The notes beneath the pieces are model-generated. The model was not told the origin of the DNA. It searched no databases and saw nothing but the letters and a program-made list of their open reading frames with translations. A stretch of 64,000 nt of DNA from Luteibacter aegosomatissinici (GTDB taxonomy: Bacteria; Pseudomonadota; Gammaproteobacteria; Xanthomonadales; Rhodanobacteraceae): positions 4,883,501 through 4,947,500 of the forward strand of contig NZ_CP095742.1 in NCBI RefSeq assembly GCF_023078495.1, given 5' to 3'. Every line of letters begins with the position of its first letter. Positions within the stretch are counted from its first letter, which is position 1. Position numbers and translations under genes: made by a program. This document shows positions 18,553 to 27,634 of the stretch, in pieces.

Positions 18553-19089
18553 ATGGCGAACAAGGACAAGAAGTCCCTTAGCGGTAAGGCCTCACCCGCT
18601 GGCAAGCCGGATGCGAAGTTCAACCTCCCACCGGATTACCGCCACCCGTCGTTCTACCCCTCGGGCAAGGCCGAGCCGTTGTTCAACTTCGGCGAGCGCG
18701 GCAAGCGCATGCGCTCGGCGGCGGTAGTCGTAGGTGTGCTCGGCCTGTTCGGCTACGCGGCGTGGCCGCGCACCGATGTACAGCGCAACAGCTATACGAG
18801 CAAAGAGGATTGCGAGCACGATTACGCCACCGGGAAATGTACGTTCGAGCCGTCAACCGGTAACAGTGATGGTTATTCAACCGGGGGCGGCTACCACTAT
18901 TACGGCCCGTGGTATCGCAGCGACTGGCGCACAAACCCGGTAGCGGGCGATCCTGGCCCCGGCCGGTCGTACGCGAGCGGTGCACGCGGCGGCGCCAGCG
19001 GTTTCACCGGCCACGGCCCCACCGGCTTCGATTTCGGTTCCCGCGGTGGCTTTGGCTCGAGCGGCCGCGTTGGCTCACGGGGCGGATGA
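18553..19089 (+). CDS. YjfM/YgiB-like DUF1190 membrane-anchored protein
   Basis: 178 aa. A basic N-terminus, one membrane helix (SAAVVVGVLGLFGYAAWP, about 55-72), a short Cys-containing stretch (NSYTSKEDCEHDYATGKC) and a low-complexity Gly/Ser/Tyr/Arg tail with GGYHYYGPWYRSDWR. This layout matches DUF1190 (YgiB/YjfM), always found next to an ATP-grasp glutathionylspermidine-synthase-like enzyme. The stop overlaps the next start by 4 bp (ATGA). Likely an envelope partner of that enzyme. Confidence 0.75.
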   Translation: MANKDKKSLSGKASPAGKPDAKFNLPPDYRHPSFYPSGKAEPLFNFGERGKRMRSAAVVVGVLGLFGYAAWPRTDVQRNSYTSKEDCEHDYATGKCTFEPSTGNSDGYSTGGGYHYYGPWYRSDWRTNPVAGDPGPGRSYASGARGGASGFTGHGPTGFDFGSRGGFGSSGRVGSRGG

Positions 19090-20189
19090 TGCGGCGGGAA
19101 CGAATCGCGCCTCGCGCTGACTGGCAGCACGAGGTGGAGAGCATCGGCTTCGGCTTCCACACCATCGATGGCCAGCCTTACTGGCGCGAAGATGCCTGCT
19201 ACGTGTTCGACGCCGATGCGATCGATGAGGTCGAGGCGGCGACGGGCGAGCTGCATGCGATGTGCCTGGAGGCGGTGGACCGCATCGTTCGCGATGGCCG
19301 CTACGATACCCTTGGCATCAACGACGATGCCGCCCGGCTCGCTGAACGCAGCTGGTTTGATCGCGAACCGTCGCTTTATGGGCGCATGGATCTGTCGTGG
19401 GATGGTGTGTCACCACCCAAGTTGCTCGAATACAACGCCGATACGCCAACCTCGCTGTTCGAAGCCTCGGTGGTGCAGTGGTACTGGCTGGAGGCGTGCT
19501 ACCCGGATGCCGACCAGTTCAACTCGATCCACGAGAAGCTGATCGCCCGCTGGCCCATCGTCGGCGGCGGGAGCCGGGTGCACTTCGCCGCCTGCTACGA
19601 CAACCCCGAGGACGGCACCACCACCGATTACCTGCTCGATACCTGCCTGCAGGCCGGCCACGAGGTGCAGGCACTGGACATCGAAGAGATCGGCTGGAAT
19701 GGCCGTGCCTTCATCGACCTGGCTGATCGCCCGATTGACCGGCTGTTCAAGCTGTACCCGTGGGAATGGATGCTCGCCGAGGCATTCTCGAAACACATCG
19801 CCCCTTCGCGCACGCGCTTCATCGAACCTGCATGGAAGATGCTGCTGTCGAACAAGGCCATCCTGCCGCTGCTATGGGAGTGGTTTCCAAACCACCCCAA
19901 TCTGCTGCCCGCCAGCCTGCGTCGTGACGGCATTGCGGGTGCCGCGGTAGCCAAGCCATTCTGGGGGCGCGAAGGCGAGGGTATCGCCATCCTCGATCCC
20001 AGCCAGGGCGCTGTCGTGGCACCGCACACGATGTACCAGGCGCTGGCACCCCTTCCCGTGTTCGATGGGCGCCACGCGCTGGTCGGCTCGTGGATCGTTG
20101 GCGATGAACCTGCTGGCATCGGCATCCGTGAAGACAACGATCGCATCACAAGGAATACGAGCTGCTTCGTGCCGCATCTATTTCGGTAG
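19086..20189 (+). CDS. yjfC: Glutathionylspermidine synthase-like ATP-grasp enzyme (YjfC/YgiC)
   Basis: 367 aa. Residues agree with YjfC along the whole length: SLYGRMDLSWDG, PKLLEYNADTPTSLFE, DRLFKLYPWEWML, LLSNKAILPLLWEWFPNHPNLL, AKPFWGREGEG and GSWIVGDEPAGIGIREDN. The family has the ATP-grasp synthetase fold of GspS but lacks its amidase domain; the natural substrate is not established. ATG 19086 overlaps the DUF1190 stop. Tail to tail with the NUDIX gene (12-bp overlap). Confidence 0.92.
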   Translation: MMRRERIAPRADWQHEVESIGFGFHTIDGQPYWREDACYVFDADAIDEVEAATGELHAMCLEAVDRIVRDGRYDTLGINDDAARLAERSWFDREPSLYGRMDLSWDGVSPPKLLEYNADTPTSLFEASVVQWYWLEACYPDADQFNSIHEKLIARWPIVGGGSRVHFAACYDNPEDGTTTDYLLDTCLQAGHEVQALDIEEIGWNGRAFIDLADRPIDRLFKLYPWEWMLAEAFSKHIAPSRTRFIEPAWKMLLSNKAILPLLWEWFPNHPNLLPASLRRDGIAGAAVAKPFWGREGEGIAILDPSQGAVVAPHTMYQALAPLPVFDGRHALVGSWIVGDEPAGIGIREDNDRITRNTSCFVPHLFR

Positions 20190-21002
20190 TGGCTGGGCGG
20201 CGAGCAAGCGGCGGCGCCTGATCCTTCGCACGGCAACCAGGCTACCTACGGCGAGAAGCCAGGCGGCACCGATCCAGGTCTTCACGAACGCGAAGAGAGC
20301 GACGGCGGCAAGGGCGGGATTCAACATCCCGCCAAGGAAGGAACCGATGGTGTAGCCGCCGATGAAGTCGCCGACTTGCCAGACCGCGAACGTGCACGGA
20401 TGAATCGCATCCTCACCGGTGTTGCACCCCAGTGATCTCGCCGCCGTGATCACGATGACGTTGCCCACGATGGGCACCGCTATCAGGATGAACGGAAGGA
20501 GCACCGGCCATAACACGCATCTGAGGGCAAAGGTGATGTTGCGCATACCAGGTTCGTCGAGGCGCGCCTTCCTCCGCTTCACCGCGCGATCCTTCAACCA
20601 ACGCATCGCCACCGGAAAAATGCGGTGCCTGGATAGCGGCGCCAGCGGCAGGTCAGCACAATCGTCGGGATCGACCCAGCGAATTTCTTCAATCTCCGCG
20701 CTCGCGACAGGGAGGCCATCGACGGCGACCGCGTAGGTTTCCGCATGGACCTGCTTTCCCGGCTCGTGAACGGCATGGTCACGAAACGCGCCCAGGTGTT
20801 CCGCCGTCGCGACCTCCATCCGCACGCCCAGTTCTTCGTACAGCTCGCGCTCGAGCGTCTGCAGTGCCGTTTCACCCCGCTCCCGCTTGCCGCCAGGCTG
20901 GATAAAGATAAGCGAACCTCGTTTACGAACGACGAGGATCCGTCCTTCGTCATCCGCGATCACCGCCGCCACGATGTAGATCACTGTCGAGCCACTGTCC
21001 AA
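20178..21002 (-). CDS. NUDIX hydrolase with C-terminal membrane domain
   Basis: 274 aa from TTG 21002, chosen because GAGGGA lies 6 bases upstream and the NUDIX fold begins at once; longer in-frame starts add a low-complexity stretch unlike any domain. The Nudix box GGKRERGETALQTLERELYE followed by ELGV (about 37-61) has the required G, E, REx2EE residues. From about residue 150 comes LKDRAVKRRKARLDEPG, then two or three hydrophobic helices (CVLWPVLLPFILIAVPIVG, then AALVALFAFVKTW-like) and a basic tail. NUDIX enzymes cleave nucleoside diphosphate derivatives; membrane tails are uncommon. It may be a frame-joined pair of former genes, since ATG at MRNITF starts the membrane part. Confidence 0.75.
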   Translation of the reverse strand: MDSGSTVIYIVAAVIADDEGRILVVRKRGSLIFIQPGGKRERGETALQTLERELYEELGVRMEVATAEHLGAFRDHAVHEPGKQVHAETYAVAVDGLPVASAEIEEIRWVDPDDCADLPLAPLSRHRIFPVAMRWLKDRAVKRRKARLDEPGMRNITFALRCVLWPVLLPFILIAVPIVGNVIVITAARSLGCNTGEDAIHPCTFAVWQVGDFIGGYTIGSFLGGMLNPALAAVALFAFVKTWIGAAWLLAVGSLVAVRRIRRRRLLAAQPLPK

Positions 21003-21186
21003 TGCGTATCCCTCGCTTTCATGTCGCCAAGCATACGAATCTGGCCGGCGGCGCGATACCGGCGACGGGCCGAGCGTTTGGCAGGGGAGGATCGCATCCT
21101 GCGCCTCCATGACTTGCTGCATTAGATCGTGACAAATGCGGGCGTTATGCCTATAACCGACGATTCCCCACCCCACGGGACCACGC

Positions 21187-24000
21187 ATGCATCGTCGCGA
21201 TTTACTCAAGGGATTCGCCCTGGCCGGCACGGCCGGGCTCTGGCTGCCACGCTGGGCGGTGGCCGCGGAGATGGCCACCACACCGGCGCCCATCCGGGCG
21301 ATTCGCGGCATCGTCGCGGGGGATGGGCCGGCACGGCAACCGATCCGGATTACGCCGCCTGCATCGGCGGCGCCGCGACAGGTCGTCACGCGCATCGATG
21401 GTGTGGAGGTCGATCGGCGGACCCTGGCAGCGGGGGAGGCCTACTTCGATGTACTCGTCCCTGCGGTAGATGCTGCGAAGGCGGTGCGCGTAGAGGCCGA
21501 TGTGGCCGGTTCGAACCTTGCCGGCGCGGTCACGCTACAGCCCGTGCGGAAGATGACCGTCTATGTGCTCCCGCATTCCCACCATGACCTGGGCTACACC
21601 GAGCACCAGGCTGATGTGGAAGACCACCAGGTGGAAAACATCCGCAAGGGCATCGCGCTGGCTGATGCCACGGCGGGTTACGTCGACGGTGCACGCTTCG
21701 TATGGAATCTGGAGGTCCTGTGGGGCGCGGATTTGTTCCTCAAGCGTGGTACGGCCGCGGACCGCGATGCCTTCATCGAGGCCGTGCGCGCCGGCAAGCT
21801 CGCGATCAATGGCTCGTACGCCAATGAACTCACCGGCATCTGCCGGCCGGAAGAGCTGCTGCGCCTGTTCCGCTTCGGCACGCAGCTGGCGAAGCTCACC
21901 GGCACGCCGGTCAACTCGGCGATGTTCAGTGATGTACCGGGCTATACCTGGGGTACGGTGGAGGCCATGGCGCAGGCGGGTATCCGCTATTTTTCCGCCG
22001 CACCGAATTACTTCGACCGCATCGGCCGCTTCATGGCCACATGGCAGGACAAACCATTCTGGTGGGTGTCGCGTAGCGGAAAGTCCCGCGTGCTGTTCTG
22101 GGTTCCGTGGACGGGCTACGCCATGTCGCACGTCATGGCAGCGGACGAGGACTGGGTAGGCGCCTACCAGGCGCGCCTCGATGAGGTGGCGTTTCGATAC
22201 GACATCTCCCACGTGCGCTGGGCCGGCCACGGCGACAACGCACCGCCGGATCCTGGCATCAGCGATTTCACGCGTGACTGGAACACCCGGTATGCGTGGC
22301 CGAAGTTCCATATCAGCGGCGCCAGCGAAGCCTTCACCGCATTCGAGCGCAAGTTTGGCGACGCGATTCCGCAGCTGCGCGGCGACCTCACGCCGTACTG
22401 GGAAGATGGCGCCGCCTCCTCAGCGCGAGAAACCGCACTCAACCGGAATACCGCCGACAAGCTGGTGCAGGCCGCGGCCGTAGCGACCCTGCGCCGCCAG
22501 CCGTTTGATGCCGACGAGGCATGGCGCGATGTACTGCTTTACTCCGAACACACCTGGGGTGCCGCGCGCAGCGTGACGCATCCCGAAGAGGCGATGACTA
22601 CCGACCAGTGGCGGGTGAAGCGCGCCTTCGCCGATGATGCCGCGGCACGCGCCGATGCCTTGCTGGCCACGCACGCAGGCAAGGAACACACCGTCACGAA
22701 CACCTCGGGATGGGTACGCAGCGGCCTGGTCCACCTTCCCTCGCAGGGGGGCGATCGTGTGTCGCTCGCGGGTCGTGAACTGGCCACGCAGCGCTTGCGA
22801 GACGGAACGCTCGCCGTTTGGGTCCCCGACCTTCCCCCGCTCGCCACGGTCCTGCTCGTACGCCACGAAGGCACCGCCGCGGCGCCGGCGCAGGCCGCAT
22901 CATTTGACGGCACCACCTTCAGCAACGGCCTCGTTCGCGCGCGCATCGATCCCGACACAGGCAACCTTGCCAGCCTCCAGCGCATTGGCCTGGACCATGA
23001 GTTCATCGATGCCAGCCGCTGGTCGGCCAACCAGTTCGTGTACATGGCGGGCGATGCCGTCGATCAGCTGCAGACCAGCGTGCGCCCGACCATCACGGTC
23101 GAGGAGGCAGGCCCGCTCGTCGTCACCGTGCTCATCAGCTCGGAAGCGCCATCGTGCCGCAAGCTCGAACGCCGGCTCCGCCTGGTTGCCGGTGCCGACT
23201 GGCTCGAGATCGAGAACACCGTGGATAAGGAACGCGCCCCTTACGAGGACGTGCCGGACCCGAACCATCGCGGCAAGACCATGCGCGCGGTAGCGAAGGA
23301 GAGCCTTCAGTTCGCGTTCCCGCTTGCGGTGCCCGGCGGCCGCATGCATGTGGATGTGCCGTTGAGCCAGATGGAGCCGGAAGCCGATCAACTTCCCGGT
23401 GCGTGCCGCAACTGGATGCCCGTGGGCCGCTACGTGGACGTGGCCAATGACACGCTCGGCGTCACCTGGATGACGCTGGATGCCCCCTTGATCGAAGTGG
23501 GCGGCGTCACCGCCACCAAGCTCAATTCGCAGACGGATCCCAAGGTGTGGATGGATCACCTGGCGCCAGGCCAGACGGTGATGTCGTGGGTGATGAACAA
23601 CCACTGGGGCACGAACTACCGTGCGTGGCAGGAAGGCCCGGTCGCGTTCCGCTACGCCCTGCGCCCGCATGCGGTGCGTGACGATGGCCACGCGTCGCGC
23701 CTGGCCACCGGAATGACCCAGCCCCTGTTGGTGGACATCGCGGCGCCCGCGGCCTCCGTGCTGCGTATCGAGCCTGAGGATGTCCAGTTGCAGTCCATAA
23801 CGCCCAGCGCCGACGGCAAGGCCGTCATCGTCCGGCTGTTCGGCGCATCGGGCAGCACGCGCCAGGCGCGGCTCCACTGGCACGACCTCATGGGGCCGGC
23901 CGCGCTGTCCAACCTCGCCGAAGATCGCCTCTCGCCGATACAGGATGATGTGGAAGTGGGGGGCTGGGAGCTCGTGAGCATCCGCGTGGAGCGGGGCTGA
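21187..24000 (+). CDS. Glycoside hydrolase family 38-like enzyme, twin-arginine exported
   Basis: 937 aa. A twin-arginine-type signal (MHRRDLLKGFALAGTAGLWL) starts the protein. The GH38 catalytic domain follows: metal-binding HSHHDLGYTEH (130-140) and the likely nucleophile D249 in MFSDVPGYTWG. The C-terminal half is beta-rich as in alpha-mannosidases. Known members hydrolyse alpha-mannosides and related linkages using a metal ion. The Zn motif differs slightly from the usual H-x-D-x-GW, so the precise sugar is uncertain. It stands alone, 36 bp ahead of a carboxylesterase. Confidence 0.85.
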   Translation: MHRRDLLKGFALAGTAGLWLPRWAVAAEMATTPAPIRAIRGIVAGDGPARQPIRITPPASAAPRQVVTRIDGVEVDRRTLAAGEAYFDVLVPAVDAAKAVRVEADVAGSNLAGAVTLQPVRKMTVYVLPHSHHDLGYTEHQADVEDHQVENIRKGIALADATAGYVDGARFVWNLEVLWGADLFLKRGTAADRDAFIEAVRAGKLAINGSYANELTGICRPEELLRLFRFGTQLAKLTGTPVNSAMFSDVPGYTWGTVEAMAQAGIRYFSAAPNYFDRIGRFMATWQDKPFWWVSRSGKSRVLFWVPWTGYAMSHVMAADEDWVGAYQARLDEVAFRYDISHVRWAGHGDNAPPDPGISDFTRDWNTRYAWPKFHISGASEAFTAFERKFGDAIPQLRGDLTPYWEDGAASSARETALNRNTADKLVQAAAVATLRRQPFDADEAWRDVLLYSEHTWGAARSVTHPEEAMTTDQWRVKRAFADDAAARADALLATHAGKEHTVTNTSGWVRSGLVHLPSQGGDRVSLAGRELATQRLRDGTLAVWVPDLPPLATVLLVRHEGTAAAPAQAASFDGTTFSNGLVRARIDPDTGNLASLQRIGLDHEFIDASRWSANQFVYMAGDAVDQLQTSVRPTITVEEAGPLVVTVLISSEAPSCRKLERRLRLVAGADWLEIENTVDKERAPYEDVPDPNHRGKTMRAVAKESLQFAFPLAVPGGRMHVDVPLSQMEPEADQLPGACRNWMPVGRYVDVANDTLGVTWMTLDAPLIEVGGVTATKLNSQTDPKVWMDHLAPGQTVMSWVMNNHWGTNYRAWQEGPVAFRYALRPHAVRDDGHASRLATGMTQPLLVDIAAPAASVLRIEPEDVQLQSITPSADGKAVIVRLFGASGSTRQARLHWHDLMGPAALSNLAEDRLSPIQDDVEVGGWELVSIRVERG

Positions 24001-24036
24001 TACGATCACGCGATTCTTCAAGCCGGACCCGTTGCC

Positions 24037-24705
24037 ATGCCCCTGCCCACCGTCGAACACGAAACCCGCCCGTCACCCGAATGGTCGGTGATCTGGCTGC
24101 ATGGCCTGGGTGCGGATGGCAACGACTTCGCGCCGATCGTGCCGGAGCTGGTCGATCCGGCCTGGCCGGCCATCCGCTTCGTATTCCCGCATGCGCCGGT
24201 GCGGCCGGTCACGATCAACAACAACGTGCCCATGCGCGCGTGGTACGACATCAAGGGCCTCGCGCTCGCCGACAAGCAGGATGCCGAGGGTATCCGCCTG
24301 TCGATCGATGAGGTTGAAGCGCTGATCGCCCGGGAGCATGAGCGCGGCGTGCCCGCGTCGCGGATCGTGCTGGCCGGCTTCTCCCAGGGCGGTGCCATGA
24401 CGCTCGCTGCGGGCTTGCTCCACAAGGAAGCACTGGCCGGCTTGCTGGTCCTTTCCGCTTACCTGCCCCTGCACGACACCATCGAGGCCGAGCGCAGCGG
24501 CGCCAACCATGCCACCCCGATGTTCTGGGGCCATGGCGTGGCCGACCCGGTGGTGCCGCTGGCGCTTGGCGAACAATCGCGCCAGCTGCTCGAAAGCCTG
24601 GGCCACCGCATTGACTGGCACACGTACCCCATGGGCCACCAGGTGAGCCTGCCGGAGATCAACGATATCCGTACCTGGCTCGGCGGGATTTTCGCCGGGG
24701 CGTGA
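24037..24705 (+). CDS. Alpha/beta-hydrolase carboxylesterase/phospholipase (PF02230)
   Basis: 222 aa with no signal peptide. The family motifs are present: LHGLGADGNDF near the N-terminus, nucleophile S116 in GFSQGG, D170 in GVADPVVP and H201 in YPMGHQVSLPEI. PF02230 enzymes hydrolyse short-chain carboxyl esters and lysophospholipids in the cytoplasm. The length equals that of typical bacterial EstB proteins. The stop overlaps a possible GTG of the next gene. Confidence 0.93.
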   Translation: MPLPTVEHETRPSPEWSVIWLHGLGADGNDFAPIVPELVDPAWPAIRFVFPHAPVRPVTINNNVPMRAWYDIKGLALADKQDAEGIRLSIDEVEALIAREHERGVPASRIVLAGFSQGGAMTLAAGLLHKEALAGLLVLSAYLPLHDTIEAERSGANHATPMFWGHGVADPVVPLALGEQSRQLLESLGHRIDWHTYPMGHQVSLPEINDIRTWLGGIFAGA

Positions 24706-24749
24706 TCGCCCGCGCGGCGGGCACCTTGCCCATCCGGCATACTCGCGCC

Positions 24750-25814
24750 ATGCCCGCCGCGCCTTCCGACCAACCCGCCACGCCACCGGCGTCCGCGCCG
24801 CTGCCTGATTTCTGCAGCCTGCCGACGCTGTTCGCGTTGCTGGTGGTGGGCACGATTACCGCGTGCCTGATGTGGCTCGCCCCGGGCGGGGAACTACGCC
24901 TGCGCTCGCTGTCGGTGGGCGTGCTCTATACAGCGTGGCTTTCCGTGCTGCTGACCGTCGTGCTGTGCAAGGCGCGGCCGGTGATGCAGCGGCTGCCGGG
25001 CATGCTCCCGTACGCGGGCATCTGGCTCACGCTCATGGGGATGGTGGGCGTGACCAGCGTGGCCCTGGGCTGGATCGACCATAACCTGGGATCGAACCTC
25101 ACGCCCGTGTCTACCGCGCGCTTCGTCCGCGATACGTTGCTCGCCACCGGCCTGCTCGGTGCCGCGCTGCTGCGCTACTTCTACGTGGTGGCGCAATGGC
25201 AGGCGCGTGTGGAAGCCGTCGCGCAGGCGCAGGTCGCCGCGTTGCAGGCGCGTATCCGCCCGCACTTCCTCTTCAACAGCATGAATGCCGTGGCGGCGCT
25301 TATCCGCGTGGACCCGGATGCCGCCGAACGCACGGTGGAGAACCTCGCCGAATTGTTCCGCGCCGCACTGGGCAGCGAAGGCACTACGCCCGGCACACTG
25401 GGCGAGGAATGGCGGCTGGTCGACCAGTACCTGGAGATCGAGAGCCTGCGCCTCGGCGGACGCCTGCGCGTTGAGCGCGATATCGATACACCTGAAACAC
25501 TGCCCATGCCGCGGCTGCTGCTGCAACCGCTGGTGGAGAATGCGATCCGCCACGGCATCCAGCCATCGCGCCAGGGTGGCGTACTGCGGCTGGGTGGGCG
25601 CCGGCTTGAAGGCGGCGTGGTGGTCACTGTGGATAACCCGCTTTCCGATGCACCCACCACGCCAGGCACCGGCCACGGCCTGCGCAGCGTGCGTGAGCGC
25701 GTGCGCCTGTTGTTCGGCGAGCGCGCCGTGGTCAAGGCCGAGGCGCATGATGGGCGCTTCGTGGTCACCCTGTTCCTGCCGGAGGTAGCGAGTGCGCGTC
25801 CTGGTCGCCGATGA
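24750..25814 (+). CDS. algZ: AlgZ/LytS-type membrane sensor histidine kinase
   Basis: 354 aa from ATG 24750 (a GTG at 24702 is possible). Four membrane helices occupy about 25-145 and are followed by a short coiled coil. The His_kinase domain (PF06580) carries the phospho-histidine in IRPHFLFNSMNAV, and the ATPase part has LLLQPLVENAIRHGI and GTGHGLRSVRERV. This is the AlgZ/FimS branch, which signals to AlgR-type LytTR regulators. The reading frame overlaps the regulator by 23 bp, and hemC follows, the same order as in Pseudomonas. Confidence 0.88.
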   Translation: MPAAPSDQPATPPASAPLPDFCSLPTLFALLVVGTITACLMWLAPGGELRLRSLSVGVLYTAWLSVLLTVVLCKARPVMQRLPGMLPYAGIWLTLMGMVGVTSVALGWIDHNLGSNLTPVSTARFVRDTLLATGLLGAALLRYFYVVAQWQARVEAVAQAQVAALQARIRPHFLFNSMNAVAALIRVDPDAAERTVENLAELFRAALGSEGTTPGTLGEEWRLVDQYLEIESLRLGGRLRVERDIDTPETLPMPRLLLQPLVENAIRHGIQPSRQGGVLRLGGRRLEGGVVVTVDNPLSDAPTTPGTGHGLRSVRERVRLLFGERAVVKAEAHDGRFVVTLFLPEVASARPGRR

Positions 25815-26502
25815 CGAACCGCTGGCACGGGCGCGGCTGGCCAGCCTGCTCGCCCGGCGCGGCGATGTGGAGCTGGTGGGCAGCGTGGCGGACGGCGATG
25901 CAGCACTGGCCGCGTGCGCCAGCGAGCGGCCCGACGTGCTGTTGCTTGACGTCGAAATGCCGGGGCTGACCGGTACGGCCGTTGCGGCGAAACTGGCCAC
26001 CCTGCCGAGCCGGCCCCTGGTCGTGTTCTGCACCGCCTACGAACAGCATGCCGTCAGCGCGTTTGATCTTGGCGCCACCGACTACCTGCTGAAACCCGTG
26101 CGCGCCGAGCGCCTGGATGAAGCGCTCGACCGGGCGGCGGCCCGGCTTGCCCCTGCGCAGCCGCAGCGCGGCGGCTGGTTGCGCGCGCGCAGCGGTGGCG
26201 ACGAGGTACGTATTGCGCTAACCGACGTGTTGTTGCTCACGGCCGGCGAGAAGTACGTGACCGTCGAGCACGTGGGTGGCTCGCGCCTGATCGATGATTC
26301 GCTGCGCCAGCTCGAGGTGGCACTGGGCGAGCGGGTGATTCGCCTGCACCGCAATTGCCTGGTGCCGCGCGACCGCCTGGTGGGCCTGCGCACGCTGGCC
26401 GATGGCCGCGTACTGGCTCGTCTTTCGGGTACGGAGAGCGCGCCGGAAGTAAGCCGGCGCAACCTGCCCGCCATTCGCCAGTGGCTGCGCACGGAGTCCT
26501 GA
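25792..26502 (+). CDS. algR: AlgR-type LytTR response regulator
   Basis: 236 aa from GTG 25792. Receiver domain: D7/D8, phospho-acceptor D53 in [11 protein letters not shown] near 102 in DYLLKPV. The LytTR DNA-binding domain (about 135-235) includes [15 protein letters not shown] and [16 protein letters not shown]-like strand order. In Pseudomonas AlgR regulates alginate, type IV pili and virulence; the targets here cannot be read. It is translationally coupled to the kinase. Confidence 0.92.
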   Translation: MRVLVADDEPLARARLASLLARRGDVELVGSVADGDAALAACASERPDVLLLDVEMPGLTGTAVAAKLATLPSRPLVVFCTAYEQHAVSAFDLGATDYLLKPVRAERLDEALDRAAARLAPAQPQRGGWLRARSGGDEVRIALTDVLLLTAGEKYVTVEHVGGSRLIDDSLRQLEVALGERVIRLHRNCLVPRDRLVGLRTLADGRVLARLSGTESAPEVSRRNLPAIRQWLRTES

Positions 26503-26590
26503 CCGGACATCGCGGCGTACGGCCGCGCTGCGCTCGGGTGCCGTTTTACGGGACAATCAGCCCATTGCCTCCCGTGCTTTCGGAATCCCC

Positions 26591-27511
26591 ATGACCGCAC
26601 CGCTTCGCATCGCCACCCGCAAGAGCGCGCTGGCCCTCTGGCAGGCCGAACACGTGGCCGCCTTGCTACGCCAGGCGCACCCTGGCCTGGTGGTGGAACT
26701 GGTGCCGCTCTCGACCCGCGGCGATGAGATCCTGGATCGCTCCCTTGCCACGATCGGCGGCAAGGGCCTGTTCCTGAAGGAACTGGAGGTGGCCATGCAG
26801 GAAGGCCGTGCCGATATCGCCGTGCATTCGCTGAAGGATGTGCCGGCGGTGCTCGAACCTGGCTTTGCGCTCTCGGCGATCCTGCCGCGCGCCGATGCCG
26901 CCGATGGCTTCATCAGCAACGATTACGCGACGATCGCCGAGCTGCCCAATGGCGCCCGCGTCGGCACCTCCTCGCTGCGCCGGCAGGCCCAGTTGCGCGC
27001 CCTGCGCCCCGACCTGCAGTTGCTCGACCTGCGCGGTAACGTGAATACCCGCCTGGCCAAGCTGGACGAGGGCCATTACGACGCGATCGTGCTGGCCTGC
27101 GCTGGCGTGGACCGCCTGGGCCTGGGTGGCCGCGTGCGCAGCCGCCTGGCCAGTCCGGATTGGCTGCCGGCACCGGGCCAGGGTGCCATTGCCGTGGAGA
27201 TCCGCGAGGGCGACACGCGCACGGCCGAGCTGCTGGCGGCTATCGACGACGCTGACACGCGCCTGGCAACCGATGCCGAGCGTGCGTTGAATGAGCAGTT
27301 GGGCGGCAGCTGCGCCGTGGCGATCGGTGCGTTCTGCGTGGTGGCGGAGTTCGGGCTCACCCTGCATGCGCTGGTCGGCGATGCCGCCAGTGGCGAACTG
27401 ATCACCGCACAGGCGGATATCAACGGCGACAAGCCGGTGGCACTGGGCCACGAAGTGGCGGCCATGCTGTTGCAGCAGGGCGCGGGCGAGCTGCTCAAGC
27501 CGCAGCGTTAA
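26591..27511 (+). CDS. hemC: Porphobilinogen deaminase (hydroxymethylbilane synthase)
   Basis: 306 aa. It joins four porphobilinogen molecules into hydroxymethylbilane in haem synthesis. Signatures: [74 protein letters not shown] and cofactor-binding C241 in [12 protein letters not shown]. In many proteobacteria hemD follows; here a paired repeat and a convergent gene follow, so hemD must be elsewhere. Confidence 0.98.
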   Translation: MTAPLRIATRKSALALWQAEHVAALLRQAHPGLVVELVPLSTRGDEILDRSLATIGGKGLFLKELEVAMQEGRADIAVHSLKDVPAVLEPGFALSAILPRADAADGFISNDYATIAELPNGARVGTSSLRRQAQLRALRPDLQLLDLRGNVNTRLAKLDEGHYDAIVLACAGVDRLGLGGRVRSRLASPDWLPAPGQGAIAVEIREGDTRTAELLAAIDDADTRLATDAERALNEQLGGSCAVAIGAFCVVAEFGLTLHALVGDAASGELITAQADINGDKPVALGHEVAAMLLQQGAGELLKPQR

Positions 27512-27522
27512 TCACCGCTGTC

Positions 27523-27617
27523 GTAGGGGCCCACCCTGTGGGCGACGCCGTTCGCGAAAGAGCCACAGGACCTGTGGTGCCGTCGCGGAAGATGTCGCCC
27601 ACAGGGTGGGCTCCTAC
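27523..27617. repeat. Paired REP palindrome, copy A4
   Basis: Arms at 27523-27546 and 27594-27617; the left arm has one substitution (GTAGGGGCCC). The centre is CAGGACCTGTGG. It lies between the convergent hemC and DUF481 genes, 11 bp after hemC, and may serve as a two-way transcription end. Confidence 0.9.
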
Positions 27618-27634
27618 GGAATAGCGTGTGTCGC

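Noticed and set aside
21003-21395. N-terminal extension of the NUDIX frame to ATG 21395
   Set aside because: The extension overlaps the start of the divergent GH38 gene and its signal peptide, and has no domain; TTG 21002 has a good ribosome site.
26515-26535. GC-rich hairpin CGCGGC/GCCGCG after algR as a terminator
   Set aside because: No T-run follows, and it lies just before hemC; could be chance in GC-rich DNA.
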